Shown: positions 11,340 through 21,622, numbered from the stretch's first letter. The stretch is 64,000 nt of DNA from Okapia johnstoni (GCA_024291935.2 JAGTYA010000026.1:9652001-9716000); one strand, 5' to 3'. The notes: a model not told the origin generated them from the sequence alone. Numbers and translations are program-made.

Positions 11340-13345
11340 GTCATCTAGGTTTGCCTGCAAGAATGTGAGGCATGGAAAGAATGGCCACTATATCGTGGAT
11401 GCCGGATTGTCCTTGAAACACAGTGACTTGGTTAATGCAGTAATGGCATGTCCTGTGTGTTCTCAACAATGCCCATGGCAACTGCCAAAGGAGTCTGAGG
11501 CCACCCACCAGAGTTCCTAACTGGTGAGGGATTGGCAAACGGATTATACTGGCCTCCGTCCTCTGAGAGAGGGTTCTAACATACCCTGGTTTTTGTGGAC
11601 TCCGCATCTGGCATAAACTCTCCCTTGTCCCCATGCAAACCAGGTACCACTGTTAGATTAGAGAAGCTGAGTACCATGCAGGAGTACCTTCATCAAACAG
11701 AGAGTGACTGAGGTCACATTTCAAAGGTTGTGGATTGCGATATGCAAAACTGGACAAAAGAATCTGGCACTGAATGGAGGTTCTATCTCCTCTACAACCC
11801 CCACAAGCAGCAGGGCTGAGAGAAAGGGAAAAATGAAACATTAAGGCAGTACCTTAAATTACTAACAGATAAAACCACTGTGGCTGGGTCGACTCAAGTA
11901 CTGTCCAAGGCTTTAATACATCTGAATGATCAACCAGTAGGACTGCTGCCTCATATGCCAGACTGGGAACCCCCAAGGAAATGCCTAATACCGAAAAGGT
12001 GCTTCAGGAAACAGCCACTGCCCTCTCACCATGGATCCACGTGCTACGGTTCCGAGGTCACCAGAGGACACCAAGCCCCGTCACACCTGGGCGAGGGGAT
12101 CAGCTACTGGGATTTGCAATTGGACATTCTACCCGGATAGGGGAGGAGGGACCACTCAATCTCCACTCCCGCTGTCCTGCTGCAAGCTGGGCTTGTTGAG
12201 ATGCATCAAACCTGCAATGGAAGGTGCAGCACTAAAAAAGGAGAAGGGGAGGGTTCTGGTCTGGGGTATCCTGCCCCCAGTCCGTCTCCTCAAGCCTGAC
12301 AGCACTGCCTCCCCTGGCTAACCTGTATGGTATTTACAACCAGATCAAGTTCCTAAGGCTGCCGACCTCCCTCTCCTCAAGGCCAGGTGGGCATGTTCTG
12401 TTTCCCACTGGAACGATCATTCTGCTGCCATCTTTGTGCCCTTCATTGGGCTGGAGGACATGACGGCACACACAGGGCCTCACTCATCAAGCCCTGAATG
12501 ATAGCCAAGAAAACCTGTCCTTCCTGCACACTGAAAAGTCTCCAGTGAGACAAGCTCTCCTCCAAAACGGAACAGCCTTGGCCATTATTACTGCCTTGCA
12601 AGGAGGCAGCTTTGCCGTTATCCAAACAGAATGCTGTGTGCTCATGCCTGATAAGTCTGTTAACATGTCACTTTTATTAAATCACAGGACACAAGTGAAC
12701 GCTCTGAGTGGTTTGGCCCTCAGCCTAGAAGACTTAGGAACAATGGTTTGAATCATGAGACTCTTGGTGGAAAAAGGTATCCGTGATCTGATAAATTGTC
12801 TTAACCCGTGTTTTCTTTTGTATGTGCCTGTACTCTTGCTGTGGCATCTGCCTCCAACGCAGGCAGACAGCCGCCAAACTAAGCCACCCAAGCAATCCCT
12901 CAGGGCACACTGCAGAAGAGAAAGCGTGTGGGAGTGTAAGAGCCGGTCACGAAGGGTGGGGTTCTGGGGCAATCGGAGGCACCTCACCCCTTCCTCTTTC
13001 CTTGGAAGGGGCCCTCCACTTGCCTTCCTGCACCAGAAGCTGCCCAAAGACACAGCCTTGAGATGTGGTATCGAGAACCTAGATAAGGCCTCTAAATGAA
13101 CTTTTCAGATTCTGGTGAGCACAAACAGAGGGCTACTTATCCAGCAAGACAAGCCTCTAGTGTAGGTTCCCATGCTTATTAGACCCACCACCTACCAATC
13201 TGGAGTGATCTGCCTTTTCCTGCGGTCTCTGTGGCCTCACTCCCTCCATTCAAATGACACCCTGAAGCTCCACGGTTGCCATGTTTTGTGGGGTAAGCAG
13301 TCCACTCCCTTACCCCACAAAAAGATGTAATAATAAAGTCTCTTT
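11340..13345 (+). pseudogene. Decayed endogenous retrovirus (integrase to 3' end)
   Basis: The plus strand shows pieces of a retroviral integrase between about 11340 and 12000: a Cys-X2-Cys zinc-finger half near 11450, a downstream Trp-Gln-X-Asp-Tyr start of the catalytic core near 11530, and a C-terminal core segment near 11870-11950. The transmembrane envelope subunit follows at about 12540-12890, with its conserved heptad region and CysCys pair, then a hydrophobic anchor. Stops, frameshifts and internal deletions break every part. Gag, protease, reverse transcriptase and a clear 5' LTR were not found. A 3' LTR may end near 13345, after AATAAA at 13332-13337. It is not expected to encode anything functional. 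It lies antisense within an ASRGL1 intron. The class is probably gamma/ERV1-like or ERV3-like; this was not resolved. Confidence 0.72.
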
Positions 13346-13419
13346 GTATGTGGATTCCAGAAAGCAGATTAAAGAAGAAAGGGTGAATAATGAGTTTTAA
13401 AATTCTTTAAAGCAACTTG

Positions 13420-13624
13420 TTCAGTCACTAAGTCTTGTCTGACTCTCTTGTGACCCCCATGGGCTGCAGCCCACAGGCTCCTCTGTCCGTGGGATTTCCC
13501 AGGCGAGAGTACTGGAGAGGGTTGCCATTTCCTTCTCCAGGGGATCTTCCCCACCCAGGGATGGAACCGGAGTATTCTGCATTGGCAGGCAGATTCCTTA
13601 CCCCTGAGTCACCAGGCAAGCCCC
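13420..13624 (-). mobile_element. Bov-tA SINE close to the ASRGL1 first coding exon
   Basis: Perfect 11-bp target duplications AAAGCAACTTG flank it at 13409-13419 and 13625-13635. It sits only about 150 bases inside the intron from the exon 1 donor. Confidence 0.95.
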
Positions 13625-13777
13625 AAAGCAACTTGGTCAACAGGTAGAAAAACTAAGCCTTTTCAGCATATTAATAAGGCTGAAGAGATGCAGCGACACT
13701 TTAGAAAGCTTCTGTTTATCTGGCGGGGGAAGCTGAACCCGGTATGGCGCTGGTCACTGGCTGCAATGCACATTTAC

Positions 13778-13970
13778 CTGCGTTGAACTCGGGATCGTCT
13801 TCCAGCACGATCACGGCTCCTTCCACCGCGTCAACGGCGCTCCCTCCCTGCTTGAGGATGTTGTAACCCACGGTGGCGGCTCTGAGGATGCCCTGGCGCA
13901 CCCGCTCTTTCCGGTCCTTGGAGATGTTGCTGGCTCCGCCACCGTGGACCACGACGACGATGGGGTTCAT
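13778..13970 (-). CDS. ASRGL1: ASRGL1 first coding exon (residues 1-64 plus first base of codon 65)
   Basis: Encodes the N-terminus of asparaginase-like protein 1, a cytosolic Ntn-hydrolase that cleaves L-asparagine and isoaspartyl dipeptides after self-cleavage into alpha and beta chains. The exon starts at ATG 13970 in good context (GTCGCC before it) and opens MNPIVVVVHGGGAS; the HGGG at residues 9-12 is the family's conserved N-terminal loop. It continues through SAVDAVEGAVIVLEDDP and FNA. It ends in phase 1 at a CAG|gtaaat donor (13777-13776). Joining it to the exon at 5876 restores the family motif FNAGCGSVLN, which fixes the splice. The surrounding reading frame in the other strand is a GC-rich shadow. 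Recognition is from memory of the family and no alignment was run, but the match is very strong. Confidence 0.97.
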
Positions 13971-13981
13971 GGCGACGGATC
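13971..13981 (-). other. ASRGL1: ASRGL1 5'UTR portion of the first coding exon, with splice acceptor
   Basis: Eleven bases (GATCCGTCGCC) lie between a pyrimidine-rich acceptor (TTCGTCTTCCTGATCCCTAG) and the ATG. Together with the good donor at 14558 this implies a spliced 5' leader. A transcript starting inside the island and reading through unspliced cannot be excluded. Confidence 0.65.
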
Positions 13982-14558
13982 CTAGGGATCAGGAAGACGA
14001 AAGCGCCCTTTCAGGCGGGTCCAAGAGACCCGCACGGGGCTTACGTCTCCCGCTGGGGACAAGGTCCGGTTTCTACTGCTGGACGGGAGCAGTTTTTACA
14101 GCCTCAGGCGAATTACCGAGACCCAGGGAGTGCGGCGGGAAGAGGAGGCGGTTGGGTGTGAACTTGGCACGAAAAGCCCAGGGTGCCCTTCCTTGCCCGG
14201 CCCGGAGCACCTGCCCGCCTCGCAGCAGCGGTGCGATGCTCCGCGCCTCCTCCTCGCCCGCTGACATTCGGCCTCAGTTTCCCCGGGGAACCCCGGCTCA
14301 AGGCCGGGGCCGGGGAGGGGCGGAGATGGCGCCCCTTCCACCCCCTCCCGGGGGGCCGCAGCTCCAGCCTTCCTCCCGGGCCCCACGTCGAGCCTCGGTC
14401 TCCCGGGGGCCTGTCCGCGCTCCCATCCCCGCCGCGGGGCCAGGGGGAGGCCTGGGGGCTGGAACTCGCCAGCGCCTTCCCGCTTTAAGCCCCCGGCACC
14501 CGGGAGGGTGCCTTCCCCGGTCTGGGGAGGCGGCTTCCCGCAGGGTCCGTCGACTTAC

Positions 14559-14760
14559 CGAGGACGCCGCAGGAGGCGGACGCCGGGGCTTCAGGCTGGG
14601 CCGAGCCGCGCGGCGGCCTCGGATCCTGCACAGGCGGGTCTCGCGGCAAAGGCGCTCTGGAAACCGCTCCGCCGGCAACCGCTCGGCGGGCAACGGCTCC
14701 GCGCCTGCGCACGAGGGCGGGGCAGCGAGCCCCGCGGAGTTACCGTAAAGCCTCGACGCG
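14559..14760 (-). other. ASRGL1: Probable non-coding first exon of ASRGL1
   Basis: A consensus donor CTCG|gtaagt reads on the minus strand with the exon ending at 14559, inside the CpG island and 577 bases upstream of the acceptor at 13982. The stretch above it is very GC-rich and carries GC-box and NRF1-like motifs. The right-hand limit (transcription start) is a guess. Human ASRGL1 transcripts also have a 5' non-coding exon, which agrees with this reading. Confidence 0.6.
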
Positions 14761-14930
14761 CCGCGGGGGCGCAAGAACTCCTGCCAGTGTCGCCACAGCG
14801 CGCTCGACTCCCGCGGCCCGGCTCCCGGGGCTGGAGCTATGCTGGCCCTCCGCGCACTCGAGCTTCCTATTGGGATTCGGGGAATTACTCCTCCTCCTCC
14901 GTGTGAGGCCCGCTGGTGGGGTGGCTGGCG

Positions 14931-15332
14931 AGAAGTGACGTGCCGAGGTTTTGTAATTGAAAATTGAAAAGCCCCAGTGCACGCACTGAAGTCCTTCCTC
15001 TGCCCGGATGTTTCGCAGGCTTGTTAGTTATTTTCTTCCCTTGAATTGTCTCACCCCTTAACGTTTGGTAGAGATCAGAAAGATAATCTCTGTGATTGAT
15101 CTGGTTCTCTGCCTGCGGTTCACTGAAGTCTGAAACCCTTCCTCTGAGCCTCAGGATCCCAGCTCTTCAATTCCTTCAACCATAAGTACTTCAATTTTTT
15201 GTGTGTGTTTGACACTTATACTCCTCTTCCTCCCTGAGTCTTAAAGGCTCTGACACCCCCACCCCCATCCAGATGATTAAACCAATCACCTATATTCCCT
15301 GCTATCCAGCCTCCCTAGATTACTGTTACCAT
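14931..15332. other. Upstream flank of the CpG island, nothing recognised
   Basis: Unique sequence with falling GC content; no gene on the plus strand was recognised. Confidence 0.5.
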
Positions 15333-15357
15333 AGTTCAGTTCAGTTCAGTCGCTCAC
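15333..15357 (-). mobile_element. Isolated BovB 3' terminus
   Basis: Only the inverted terminal 25 bases (AGTTCAGTTCAGTTCAGTCG plus CTCA) of a BovB remain, separated by about 33 bases from a BovB in the opposite orientation. Confidence 0.7.
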
Positions 15358-15390
15358 CTTCAAATAGAAGTTTGCATTCTATCCAAATAG

Positions 15391-15843
15391 AAATTAAGAT
15401 CATGGCATCCGGTCCCGTCGCTTTACAGCAATAAAAGGGGAAAAAGTGGAAACAGTGACAGATTTTATTTTCTTGGGCTCCAGAATCACTACGGACGGTG
15501 ACTGCAGCCATGAAATTTAAAGATGCTTGCTCCTGGGAAGAAAAGCTATGACAAACCAGCTTTGCCTACAAAGATCTGTATAGTCAAAGCTATGGTTTTC
15601 CCAGTAGTCAAGTATGGATGTGAAAGTTGGGCCATAAAGAAGTCTGAGCTGTGAAAACTTGATGCTTTTGAACTGTGGTGCTGGAGAAGACTCTTCAGAG
15701 TTCCTTGGAAAGCAAGATCAAACCAGTCAATCCTAAAGGAAATCAACCCTGAATATTCATTGTAAGAACTGATGCTTAAGCTCCAATACTTTGGCCATCT
15801 GATGCAAAGAGCCAACTGGACTGAACAATGAACGACAATAGTG
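15391..15843 (+). mobile_element. BovB LINE fragment, decayed
   Basis: Sense BovB from ATTAAGATCATGGCATCC through GTCAAAGCTATGGTTTTCCC to about CCATCTGATGCAAAGAGCC. Frames are broken. Both sides have related stretches of about 30 bases (CCTTCAAA...CTATCC at 15358-15388 and 15844-15872), read as a diverged target duplication. Confidence 0.88.
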
Positions 15844-15876
15844 ACCTTCAAAAAATGTTTACATTTCTATCCAGCA

Positions 15877-16685
15877 AAACAACTGCAAGATACTGATAGA
15901 TTAGTGGCATGAACCACTATATTATTGTGTAAAACAGTGACAAAAGCTCACAGGGCCTGAAGCTTTGAATTAGAGGAAGAAATATGGGGCGGGCATTGTG
16001 CAGAGAGAACTCAGTTCTTTTCCAAGTCCTGGTTTTTCTCGGCGTCTACAGAGATCCAGGCCAGAAGGTGTCAACAACCAAAGTTATATTATTGACTTTC
16101 TGACCACTGTGGCTAACACAACCCCACATCTGGCAATTGTTATTTATGCAATCCCCCCTAGGCAGCTATTAAGCTGTGAGAGTTCTCTCACCACCCTGCT
16201 GTTTTTACACACAAGGCACTCTAGAAGCATCTTCCTGTCTCTTCTCCGGGTAGTAGAATATGTGTCATACTCAACTGTGGCTTATCTGCAGCTACATTGA
16301 ATCCAAGCCTACATCGTTCTATCACTGGAGTACCTCTTGGGGATCCAGTTTGACAGCACAAGCCAGGGGATGAATTCAGTATCAGATAAAGGCCAAGGAT
16401 GTGGAAAGGAAGCCTGCTTCAGCCATAAATGTGCTATGCCATAACCTCGACTAGGAAACCTTCAGTTCTTCCTGCTACAATTGTAATTTGCCTAAATTCG
16501 CTTCTTGAGAAAATATATGATATGATAGAACATCCTAACTCTATCGTTGCTTTTTTTCCCCTTCCATGGAGGGTCGATGGTTCAAATAGAGAGTACATTT
16601 TGGCTGAAAATGCAGTGTGAATCAAAGCATGTGGGTCAGCAAGACCCAGTCATACCTGTAATAATTTCTTTCTTTTCTAAAAACT
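15877..16685. other. Unique sequence, nothing recognised
   Basis: Contains open frames of up to 100 codons, but none with recognisable homology or splice context. Confidence 0.5.
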
Positions 16686-16697
16686 ATGTATTTATTG

Positions 16698-16947
16698 GAG
16701 AAGGCAATGGCACCCCACTCCAGTACTCTTGCCTGGAAAATCCCATGGACGGAGGAGCCTGGTAGGCTACAGTCCATGGGGTCGCTAAGAGTCGGACACG
16801 ACTGAGCGACTTCACTTTCACTTTTCCCTTTCATGCACTGGAGAAGGAAATGGCAACCCACTCCAGTGTTCTTGCCTGGAGAATCCCAGGGACAGCGGAG
16901 TCTGGTGGGCTGCTGTCTATGGGGACGCACAGAGTCAGACACGACTG
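16698..16947 (+). mobile_element. Bov-A2 SINE (dimer)
   Basis: Two Bov-A units in tandem, starting GAGAAGGCAATGGCACCCC. Perfect 12-bp duplications ATGTATTTATTG lie at 16686-16697 and 16948-16959. The right copy almost touches the left end of the mariner. Confidence 0.96.
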
Positions 16948-17139
16948 ATGTATTTATTGATTAGGTTGGTGCAAAAGTAATCGAAGTTTTGCACTGTTGA
17001 ACTTTGCTGTTTGATATTGGACTATATTCTTAAATAAATGTGGTTATATTATACATCATTTTAATGTGCATTTCTCACTTTTTTTTATAATGACATTACT
17101 TGCTATTTATATTGTATTTGTTTTAGACTAGGGAAATTA

Positions 17140-18500
17140 TGTTAGACAGAAAGCAAATTTGGGAGATTTTCTTATTCGATTCAAAATGGGTTGTAAAGCA
17201 GCAGAGATAACTTGCAACATCAACAACACATTTGACCCAGGAACTGCTAACAAACGTACAGTGTGGTGGTGGTTCAAGAAGTTTTGTAAAGGAGACGAGA
17301 GCCTTGAAGATGAGGAGCGCAGTGGCTGGCCATCAGAAGTTGACAATGAATTGAAAGGATCATCGAAGCTGATTTTCTTACAACTACACGAGAAGTTGCC
17401 AAAGAACTCGGTGTCAACCATTCTACTGTTGTTCGGCATTTGAAGAAAATTGGAAAGGTGAAAAAGCCTGATAAGTGGGTGCCTCATGGGCTGACTGAAA
17501 ATCAAATAAATCATCATTTTTAAGTGTCATCTTCTCTTATCGTATGCAACAACAGCGAACTATTTCTCAATCAAATTGTGATGTGTGATGAAAAGTGGAT
17601 TTTATTCGGCAATAGGTGATGACTAGCTCAGTGGTTGGACTGAGAAGAAGCTCCAAAGCACTTTCCAAAGCCAAATTTGCACCAAAAAAAGGTCACGATC
17701 ACTGTTTGGTGGTCTGCTGCCCATCTGATCCACTCCCACTTTCTGAATGCTGGGGAAACCATTACATCTGAGAAGTACTCTCAGCAAATCGATGCAATGC
17801 ACCTGATGCACCGCAAACTGCAAGGCCTGCAGCCAGCACTGATCAACAGAATGAACCCAATTCTTCACGACAACGCCCAACTGCACGTGGCACAACCAAC
17901 GCTTCAAAAGTTGGATGAATTGGGCTATGAAGTTTTGTCTCAATCGCCATATTCACCTGACCTCATGCCAACTGATTACCACTTCTTCAAGCACCTTGAA
18001 ACTTTTTGCAGGGAAAATGCTTCCACAAGCAGAAGGAGGCAAAAATAAAATGCTTTCCAAGAGCTCATCAAATCCTGAAGCATGGATTTTTATTTTTTAA
18101 TTAATTAATTTTTTAATTGAAGGATAATTGCTTTACAGAATTTTGTTGTTTTCTGTCAAACCTCTACATGAATCAGCCATAGGCATACATATATCCCTTC
18201 CCCTTTGAACCTCCCTCCCATCTCCCTCCCCATTCCACCCCTCTAGGTTGATACAGAGCCCCTGTTTGAGTGTCCTGAGCCATACAGCAAATTCCCCTTG
18301 GCTATCTATTTTACATATGGTAATGTAAGTTTCCATGATACTCTCCATACATCTCACCCTCTCCTCCTCTCTCCCCATGTCCATAAGTCTATTCTCTATG
18401 TCTGCTTCTCCATTGCTGCCCTGTAAGTGTGAAGCATGGATTACATTACAGGAATAAACAAACTTATTTCTCATTGGCAAAAATGTGTTGATTGTAATGG
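17140..18500 (+). pseudogene. Mariner transposase pseudogene (Hsmar1-like, DD34D)
   Basis: The reading frame begins near 17140 with the paired helix-turn-helix region (KRTVWWWFKKFCKGDESLED). The first catalytic Asp is in the DEKWILFGN segment near 17588. A long frame from 17677 carries HDNA and PTDYHFF, whose aspartates are 34 residues apart, as required for a DD34D enzyme. Stops near 17440 and 17620 and frame changes inactivate it. After the L1 insertion the C-terminus resumes at 18431 (ITGINKLISHWQKCVDCNG). The third catalytic residue is Asp, not the Asn found in human SETMAR. It is not expected to make active transposase. Confidence 0.88.
18089..18429 (-). mobile_element. L1 3'UTR insertion inside the mariner transposase
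   Basis: A T-rich left end (the poly(A) tail on the minus strand) is followed by inverted ruminant L1 3'UTR sequence (GAAGGATAATTGCTTTACAG, CATGAATCAGCCATAGGCAT). Perfect 13-bp duplications TGAAGCATGGATT at 18076-18088 and 18430-18442 are mariner coding sequence. Confidence 0.93.
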
Positions 18501-18596
18501 TTCCTATTTTGATTAATAAAGGTGTGTTTGAACCTAGTTATAATGATTTAACATTCATGGTCTGAAACCGCAATTACTTTTTCACCAACATAAAGA

Positions 18597-18795
18597 TTAT
18601 TTGTTTGGCTGTGCTGGGTCTTAGTTGCAGCATGTGGGATCTTCCACCCTCATTGTGGCATGTGGAATCTTTAGTGACAACATTCGAACTCTTAGTCATG
18701 GCTTGTGGGGTCTAGTTCCCTGACCAGGGATTGAACTTGGGCACCCAGCATTGGGAGCTCAGAGTCTTAGCCACCGGACCACCAGGGAAGTCCCC
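18597..18795 (-). mobile_element. tRNA-derived ruminant SINE (CHR/SINE2-1 type)
   Basis: Inverted body GGCTGTGCTGGGTCTTAGTT and head GGACCACCAGGGAAGTCCCC. It directly abuts the right end of the mariner. Confidence 0.9.
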
Positions 18796-19089
18796 AGGTA
18801 GTGGTTTTTCACGCTGGCCTCCCCAAGAAGACAAGCTGGCTGTGTCAATGATAGTCTCAAGAGGTCTGAGAAGGAAACAGGGCATTGAGATATAGGTGCC
18901 TTGTTTTCTGCTGTGTCAGCCTTGAAAGCAACAAGCAATTGCTTCTACTCTGATAGATAGGGTGGGAGGAATTTCGTGAAAGTCAACGTTAAATCTATCT
19001 TGGAGGATGGTGCCCCTAATCCCGAACCCTGACCCTGGGCCCCTCCCCATGATGGAAAGGATGTGAGTCATACAACTGAGCCATGGCCT

Positions 19090-19300
19090 CATTATACTGA
19101 CAGTCAGAGTCACTTGGAGGTGAAATACAGACTGCTGGGCCCCACTCCAATGTTTCTGACTCAGTAGGTCTTGCGGGGAGTGGGGTGGGAGGTGGGGGCG
19201 GGGGGGTGGGTGGAAGCCAGGAATTTGCATTTCTAATGAGTTCTTAGGTGATGCTGCTGTTGCTGATCTGGGGATTACCATTGTCTAGAAGGAGCCACTG
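19090..19300 (+). mobile_element. MER5A-like hAT-Charlie element
   Basis: GAGTCACTTGGAGGTG, GACTGCTGGGCCCCACTCC, TTTCTGACTCAGTAGGTCT, ATTTGCATTTCTAATGAGTT and GATGCTGCTGTTGCTGATC follow the MER5A consensus order. Confidence 0.85.
19165..19213 (+). other. G-rich tract with quadruplex potential
   Basis: More than four runs of three or more G lie within about 40 bases (GGGGAGTGGGGTGGGAGG, then GTGGGGGCGGGGGGG), inside the MER5A-like element. Confidence 0.6.
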
Positions 19301-20112
19301 AGATCTTGTCCTTTGTAAACTCATCCATCCTGGGGTTGGTGACAGTCTTCTTCATGGGATCTAGAGTGGGGAATTAGGAGACTGGGAAATTTGTGCCCTT
19401 TTTGGTTTTCCTTTTTATTCAAGCGTTCCATGAATGATGAATGAGCCTTTGTTTCTTAAGAGCCCAGAGTCAGAGTGCTCAGTTCAGTTCATCTGGGTGG
19501 GTAGGCTGGGGGGAACTGAAATTGGTTGGGAATGATTAAAATTAGGCCCCCCAAATAAATTTGCAGCACTCATAGCAGTTCTCAATGAACAGGCAGCTAT
19601 TTGAAGAGGGGTCTATCTATTAAGCTCCCTGCCATGGCATTGCCACATCTTTTCCATGGAAGTTCCCAGCACTGAGTATAGTCCTTTGGTGGACTTTTCT
19701 GCCACAGACTAAGCTATGAGCATCTTATGAATAGTTCTATTTGTAACATGAGGCCAGAACAGTGCCTCGCTCTCTGCAGGTCTTCACAAACATTCGTTGG
19801 ATAAAAAACAACTGGTTCAGAGACTCAAAAGAGCAAATTCCCAGAAGTCTGAGACAATAGGTCTTAGGAAGAACGAAACTGGCATGGTCTGGGTATTTGT
19901 GAACTGATCAGTGAATATGACTTATTGCCATGGGAGAAAAACACTGGGTTTCAGATGGAGGTGGCTGGAATCCATTTTCTGGGTAGAGTCACATTGGTGC
20001 CCATTTGGGGGCTGTGTCCTAGAGGTAGTGACAGCTCCATAACTGGCACTATCTGGGTTGTTGTATTCAGTGCTTTATATATATATATTATTTTTCATAT
20101 CATAGCCTTCCT
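19301..20112. other. Unique sequence, nothing recognised
   Basis: No gene or clear repeat; a TA repeat lies at 20079-20090. Confidence 0.5.
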
Positions 20113-20234
20113 CTAGGCAGATGGGTATCATTGTATACAACCAGAAACTTTGACTAACACAAGTGGTCTGGTCTCTACAGCTAGGTGATAATTTCCCTAC
20201 AGTCAGTGTGGATCTTTGAGAGCTTTTATATTCC
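20113..20234 (+). repeat. Left arm of a 122-bp inverted repeat
   Basis: From CTAGGCAGATGGGTATCATT to GAGAGCTTTTATATTCC this stretch is the reverse complement of 21501-21622 with about five mismatches. Weaker similarity continues outward through the TA-rich flank (about 20070-20112). The family is not recognised. Confidence 0.9.
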
Positions 20235-21500
20235 TTGGAGCAATTCCCAGCACCTCCCTAGGCCTGGCACAGAGCCTGGTACATGGTAACTGCTCAAATG
20301 TTTATTGAATAAAAAATGGGCCAACTTCACTCAGATGGGGGGGGGGTTCTTCAGCATTGGACAGCAGTTGGGCTGAGATCTGGAGTCCTGAGGATTCTGA
20401 TGGATGGTAATTATAATTTAAACTCAACATTTAAATAAAAGAACATACTTATTTTAGTTGCATAAGGAAAGATTCTTCTTTAGACTAATCAACCATGAAA
20501 ATTCTGAATTGGATGCAAAAATACATTTTCAGGTAAGGGGTGTATTTATTACAGACAGCGAATGGTAAAGTAAAAAGAATCAAATGAAAATGGCTATAAG
20601 TCTGCCCCTTGGAGCTACTCACAGTTAAATATTTTGGTGTATTCTCTCTCTATTAGAATGCTGTATTTCGCATTTTTTTCACCCACGTAGCATTATCTGT
20701 GAGCACTTCCATGCTATTAAATATTTTACAAGTTGTGCTATTAGCAATAATACTCAACGAACATTTTTATACATAAATCCTCATTTGCATTTTGATTAAT
20801 CCTCTAAGAAAAACCCATAAAGTAGGTTTTGGGGGTCAAAGGTTATGATACATGTGGGAGGTGAAGCAGGAAATATGTTATGTTGCAGGAATATCCATGA
20901 ATTATGACTTTCCTTCTACCAAGAATTCAGAAAAATTTATGAGAATTGTTTCTAAATAGTTTTGGGGAGCCATAGATTTTAAGTGGAGTTTATAGCTGTG
21001 TTACTGCTTTGGACAAAAATCCAGTCATTGGTCCCTTTGGAACGTTTCCCTGTGTCAAATGCACATAGCATTCAAATTGCCAAGTCCAGGAAGGAAACAG
21101 CAAATAAATACGTTTCTGAAATGTAAGACCCTTCAAGGAACCAAGTACACTACACAATACTTGCTGGAAATTGGCAACTCTGCAAGGCAGGCTGGGTAAA
21201 TTCTCAAGATGACAAGCCGCTAAATTGTTTTCCTAGGGACAATAAGGGACCCTGCTTGGCCCCCACTTGAGAAGAAGTGGAGAAAGCACATAGGCAACCA
21301 GCCAAAAGCTTTGGTCCTCATTGGAATTCAGCTGGGTTCTGTTGGGCATCTGTCTTTGGGCTGTTTGTTCACTGTTTGTCCCTGTGCTTGGCAAGGAGTT
21401 ACAACACCACACTTTAGGCTTCACTCTCCCCTGAATATGTTTCCCTAATTCCGCTGTGCACAAACCTGATATAGCATGGTCTGCATGGTCTGTGCTTAGA
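20235..21500. other. Spacer between the inverted repeat arms
   Basis: About 1.27 kb, AT-rich. A MIR-like 3' fragment (GGCCTGGCACAGAGCCTGGT) lies near 20262-20312. No open frame with a recognisable domain, so no transposase is seen. Confidence 0.5.
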
Positions 21501-21622
21501 GGAATATAAAAGCTCTCAAAAATCCACACTGACTGTAGGGAAATTATTAACTAGCTGTAGAGACCAGACCACTTGTGTTAGTCAAAGTTTCTGGTTGCAA
21601 ACAATGATACCCATCTGCCTAG
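21501..21622 (-). repeat. Right arm of the 122-bp inverted repeat
   Basis: Reads GGAATATAAAAGCTCTCAAA at its left edge and CCATCTGCCTAG at its right. It pairs with 20113-20234 at about 96 percent identity by hand alignment. Confidence 0.9.

Larger units (their letters stand above)
13880..14930. promoter_or_regulatory. CpG island covering the ASRGL1 promoter
   Basis: This roughly 1-kb block is GC-rich and keeps many CpG dinucleotides, while the rest of the window is AT-rich and CpG-poor. It contains GC boxes (for example GGGCGGGGC at 14715-14723), an NRF1-like GCGCCTGCGC at 14701-14710 and CCAAT on the minus strand at 14869-14873. There is no TATA box near the inferred start. This suggests housekeeping-type, dispersed initiation of ASRGL1. 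A divergent plus-strand transcript is possible, but no plus-strand gene is recognised. Confidence 0.85.
16961..18594 (+). mobile_element. Full-length mariner DNA transposon with an L1 insertion
   Basis: The left inverted repeat TTAGGTTGGTGCAAAAGTAA and the right GCAATTACTTTTTCACCAAC match the Hsmar1/MADE-type mariner ends. Without the nested 341-bp piece and its extra target copy the element is about 1.28 kb, the size of a complete mariner. Flanking TA is present if the ends are set at GGTTGG/CCAACA. Confidence 0.93.

Noticed and set aside
13873..14748. 291-codon plus-strand open frame over the CpG island
   Set aside because: It runs antisense across the ASRGL1 first coding exon and the GC-rich island; its composition is Pro/Arg/Ala/Gly-rich as expected from GC-rich DNA, with no domain.
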